From contig NZ_CAAHFH010000001.1 of the NCBI RefSeq assembly GCF_900890705.1, forward strand, positions 3,100,001 through 3,164,000: DNA of 64,000 nucleotides, given 5' to 3'. The notes beneath the pieces are model-generated. The model was not told the DNA's origin and did not search any database. It saw only the letters and a list, made by a program, of their open reading frames with translations. This document shows positions 63,722 through 64,000 of this stretch, piece by piece. Both the position numbers and the translations under genes were made by a program. The first letter of the stretch is position 1; each line of letters begins with the position of its first letter. The DNA is from Pontiella sulfatireligans (GTDB lineage: Bacteria > Verrucomicrobiota > Kiritimatiellia > Kiritimatiellales > Pontiellaceae).

Positions 63722-63979
63722 TCCGACATCGGGCTGGACAGCAAAACCCTGGGATCACGCTCCGCTCCGGACTTCCGGACACCCGGGAAAACAAAGCTTA
63801 CCGCTGCTGCCTTCCGACCCTGACGGGGTTCAACCCGTTCCCGTCATCCAAAAACCATTGCTTCAACACGCTCCGCCAGGAATGCCGCCCGTCCTTCTGC
63901 CTCGTAGGGGGATTCAACCCTGCTGCAGCGGATTGCAGGCTACAGGCGACCGCTAACCGCCCATCTAGCACAGCAGGAA
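63722..63979 (-). ncRNA. ffs: Signal recognition particle RNA, large bacterial type
   Basis: On the minus strand the SRP54-binding loop reads GUCAGGGUCGGAAGGCAGCAGC (shown split: GUCAGGGUCGG and AAGGCAGCAGC), the hallmark of helix 8. Upstream, GCUAGAUGGGCGGUUAGCGGU and AAUCCGCUGCAGCAGG match the Alu domain of long (about 260-base) bacterial SRP RNAs. Long pairing is visible, for example GGAUGACGGGAA with UUCCCGGGUGUCC, and CUGG/GGAC blocks toward the ends. Ends are approximate. Location upstream of dnaX is a frequent arrangement. Confidence 0.9.
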
Positions 63980-64000
63980 GGAACATACTAGCCCCCCAAA

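Overview
The window is dense bacterial chromosome (about 64 kb, both strands, mostly short operons). Gene content suggests a Gram-negative, free-living heterotroph of the Planctomycetes-Verrucomicrobia-Chlamydiae group, most likely Kiritimatiellales/Pontiella-like. The clues are a ThuA / Gfo-Idh-MocA / TIM-barrel sugar-catabolic cluster with a Tat-exported dehydrogenase, a giant passenger-repeat secreted protein, a PEGA lipoprotein, a large-type SRP RNA beside dnaX, and a 2-oxoacid:ferredoxin oxidoreductase operon typical of anaerobes. The taxonomic placement is inference from content only.

Layout. 1-16.7 kb is mostly housekeeping: the end of a histidine operon (hisD, hisC) split by a VapBC-like toxin-antitoxin pair, then mnmE, pgpA, a double winged-helix regulator bracketed by three copies of a 22-bp palindrome, rsmE, a low-molecular-weight phosphatase, recD2, an FmdB-type zinc ribbon, a membrane transglutaminase, a TudS/DUF1722 protein, murB, a SpoU methyltransferase, acylphosphatase, a phosphoesterase, a degenerate ispD-like gene, a DCC-family protein and a PIN-PhoH ATPase. 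16.7-26.3 kb holds a PHP phosphoesterase and then a divergent PAS-AraC regulator facing a catabolic run (MFS transporter, two oxidoreductases, sugar isomerase, ThuA protein, HEAT-repeat protein) that probably takes up and oxidises a sugar or glycoside, perhaps through 3-keto intermediates.

26.3-29.3 kb is an accessory, decayed patch: two small orphan genes, three copies of a 36-38-bp palindrome, an SNF2 helicase that has lost its N-terminal half, and a response-regulator fragment enclosed by 19-bp inverted repeats. 29.3-39.2 kb has a large MscS-type channel, a Ca/cation exchanger, a PEGA lipoprotein and the phoH-pgpH-ybeY operon. 39.2-45.8 kb is the most unusual region: four tandem paralogues of an unrecognised secreted protein, each with the same promoter architecture (TTTACA, exactly 17 bp, YTAAT) and the same terminator hairpin. 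A group II intron (class C type) sits immediately behind the terminator of one of them.

46-51 kb is a three-gene ferredoxin-linked redox operon (FeS flavoprotein oxidoreductase plus korAB). 51-55.5 kb has an AsmA-like protein, a YfcE-type phosphoesterase, argC and a frameshifted membrane/zinc-ribbon gene. 55.6-60.5 kb is a 1512-residue passenger-repeat protein translationally coupled to a small exported protein. The right edge is the dnaX-ybaB-recR operon with the SRP RNA gene upstream. dnaX carries two poly-A tracts that look like tau/gamma slippage sites.

Across the window, intergenic gaps repeatedly contain degenerate 7-bp tandem repeats, often as facing inverted arrays, resembling the heptanucleotide STRR repeats of cyanobacteria. 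No tRNA, rRNA 16S/23S/5S, or CRISPR array was seen.
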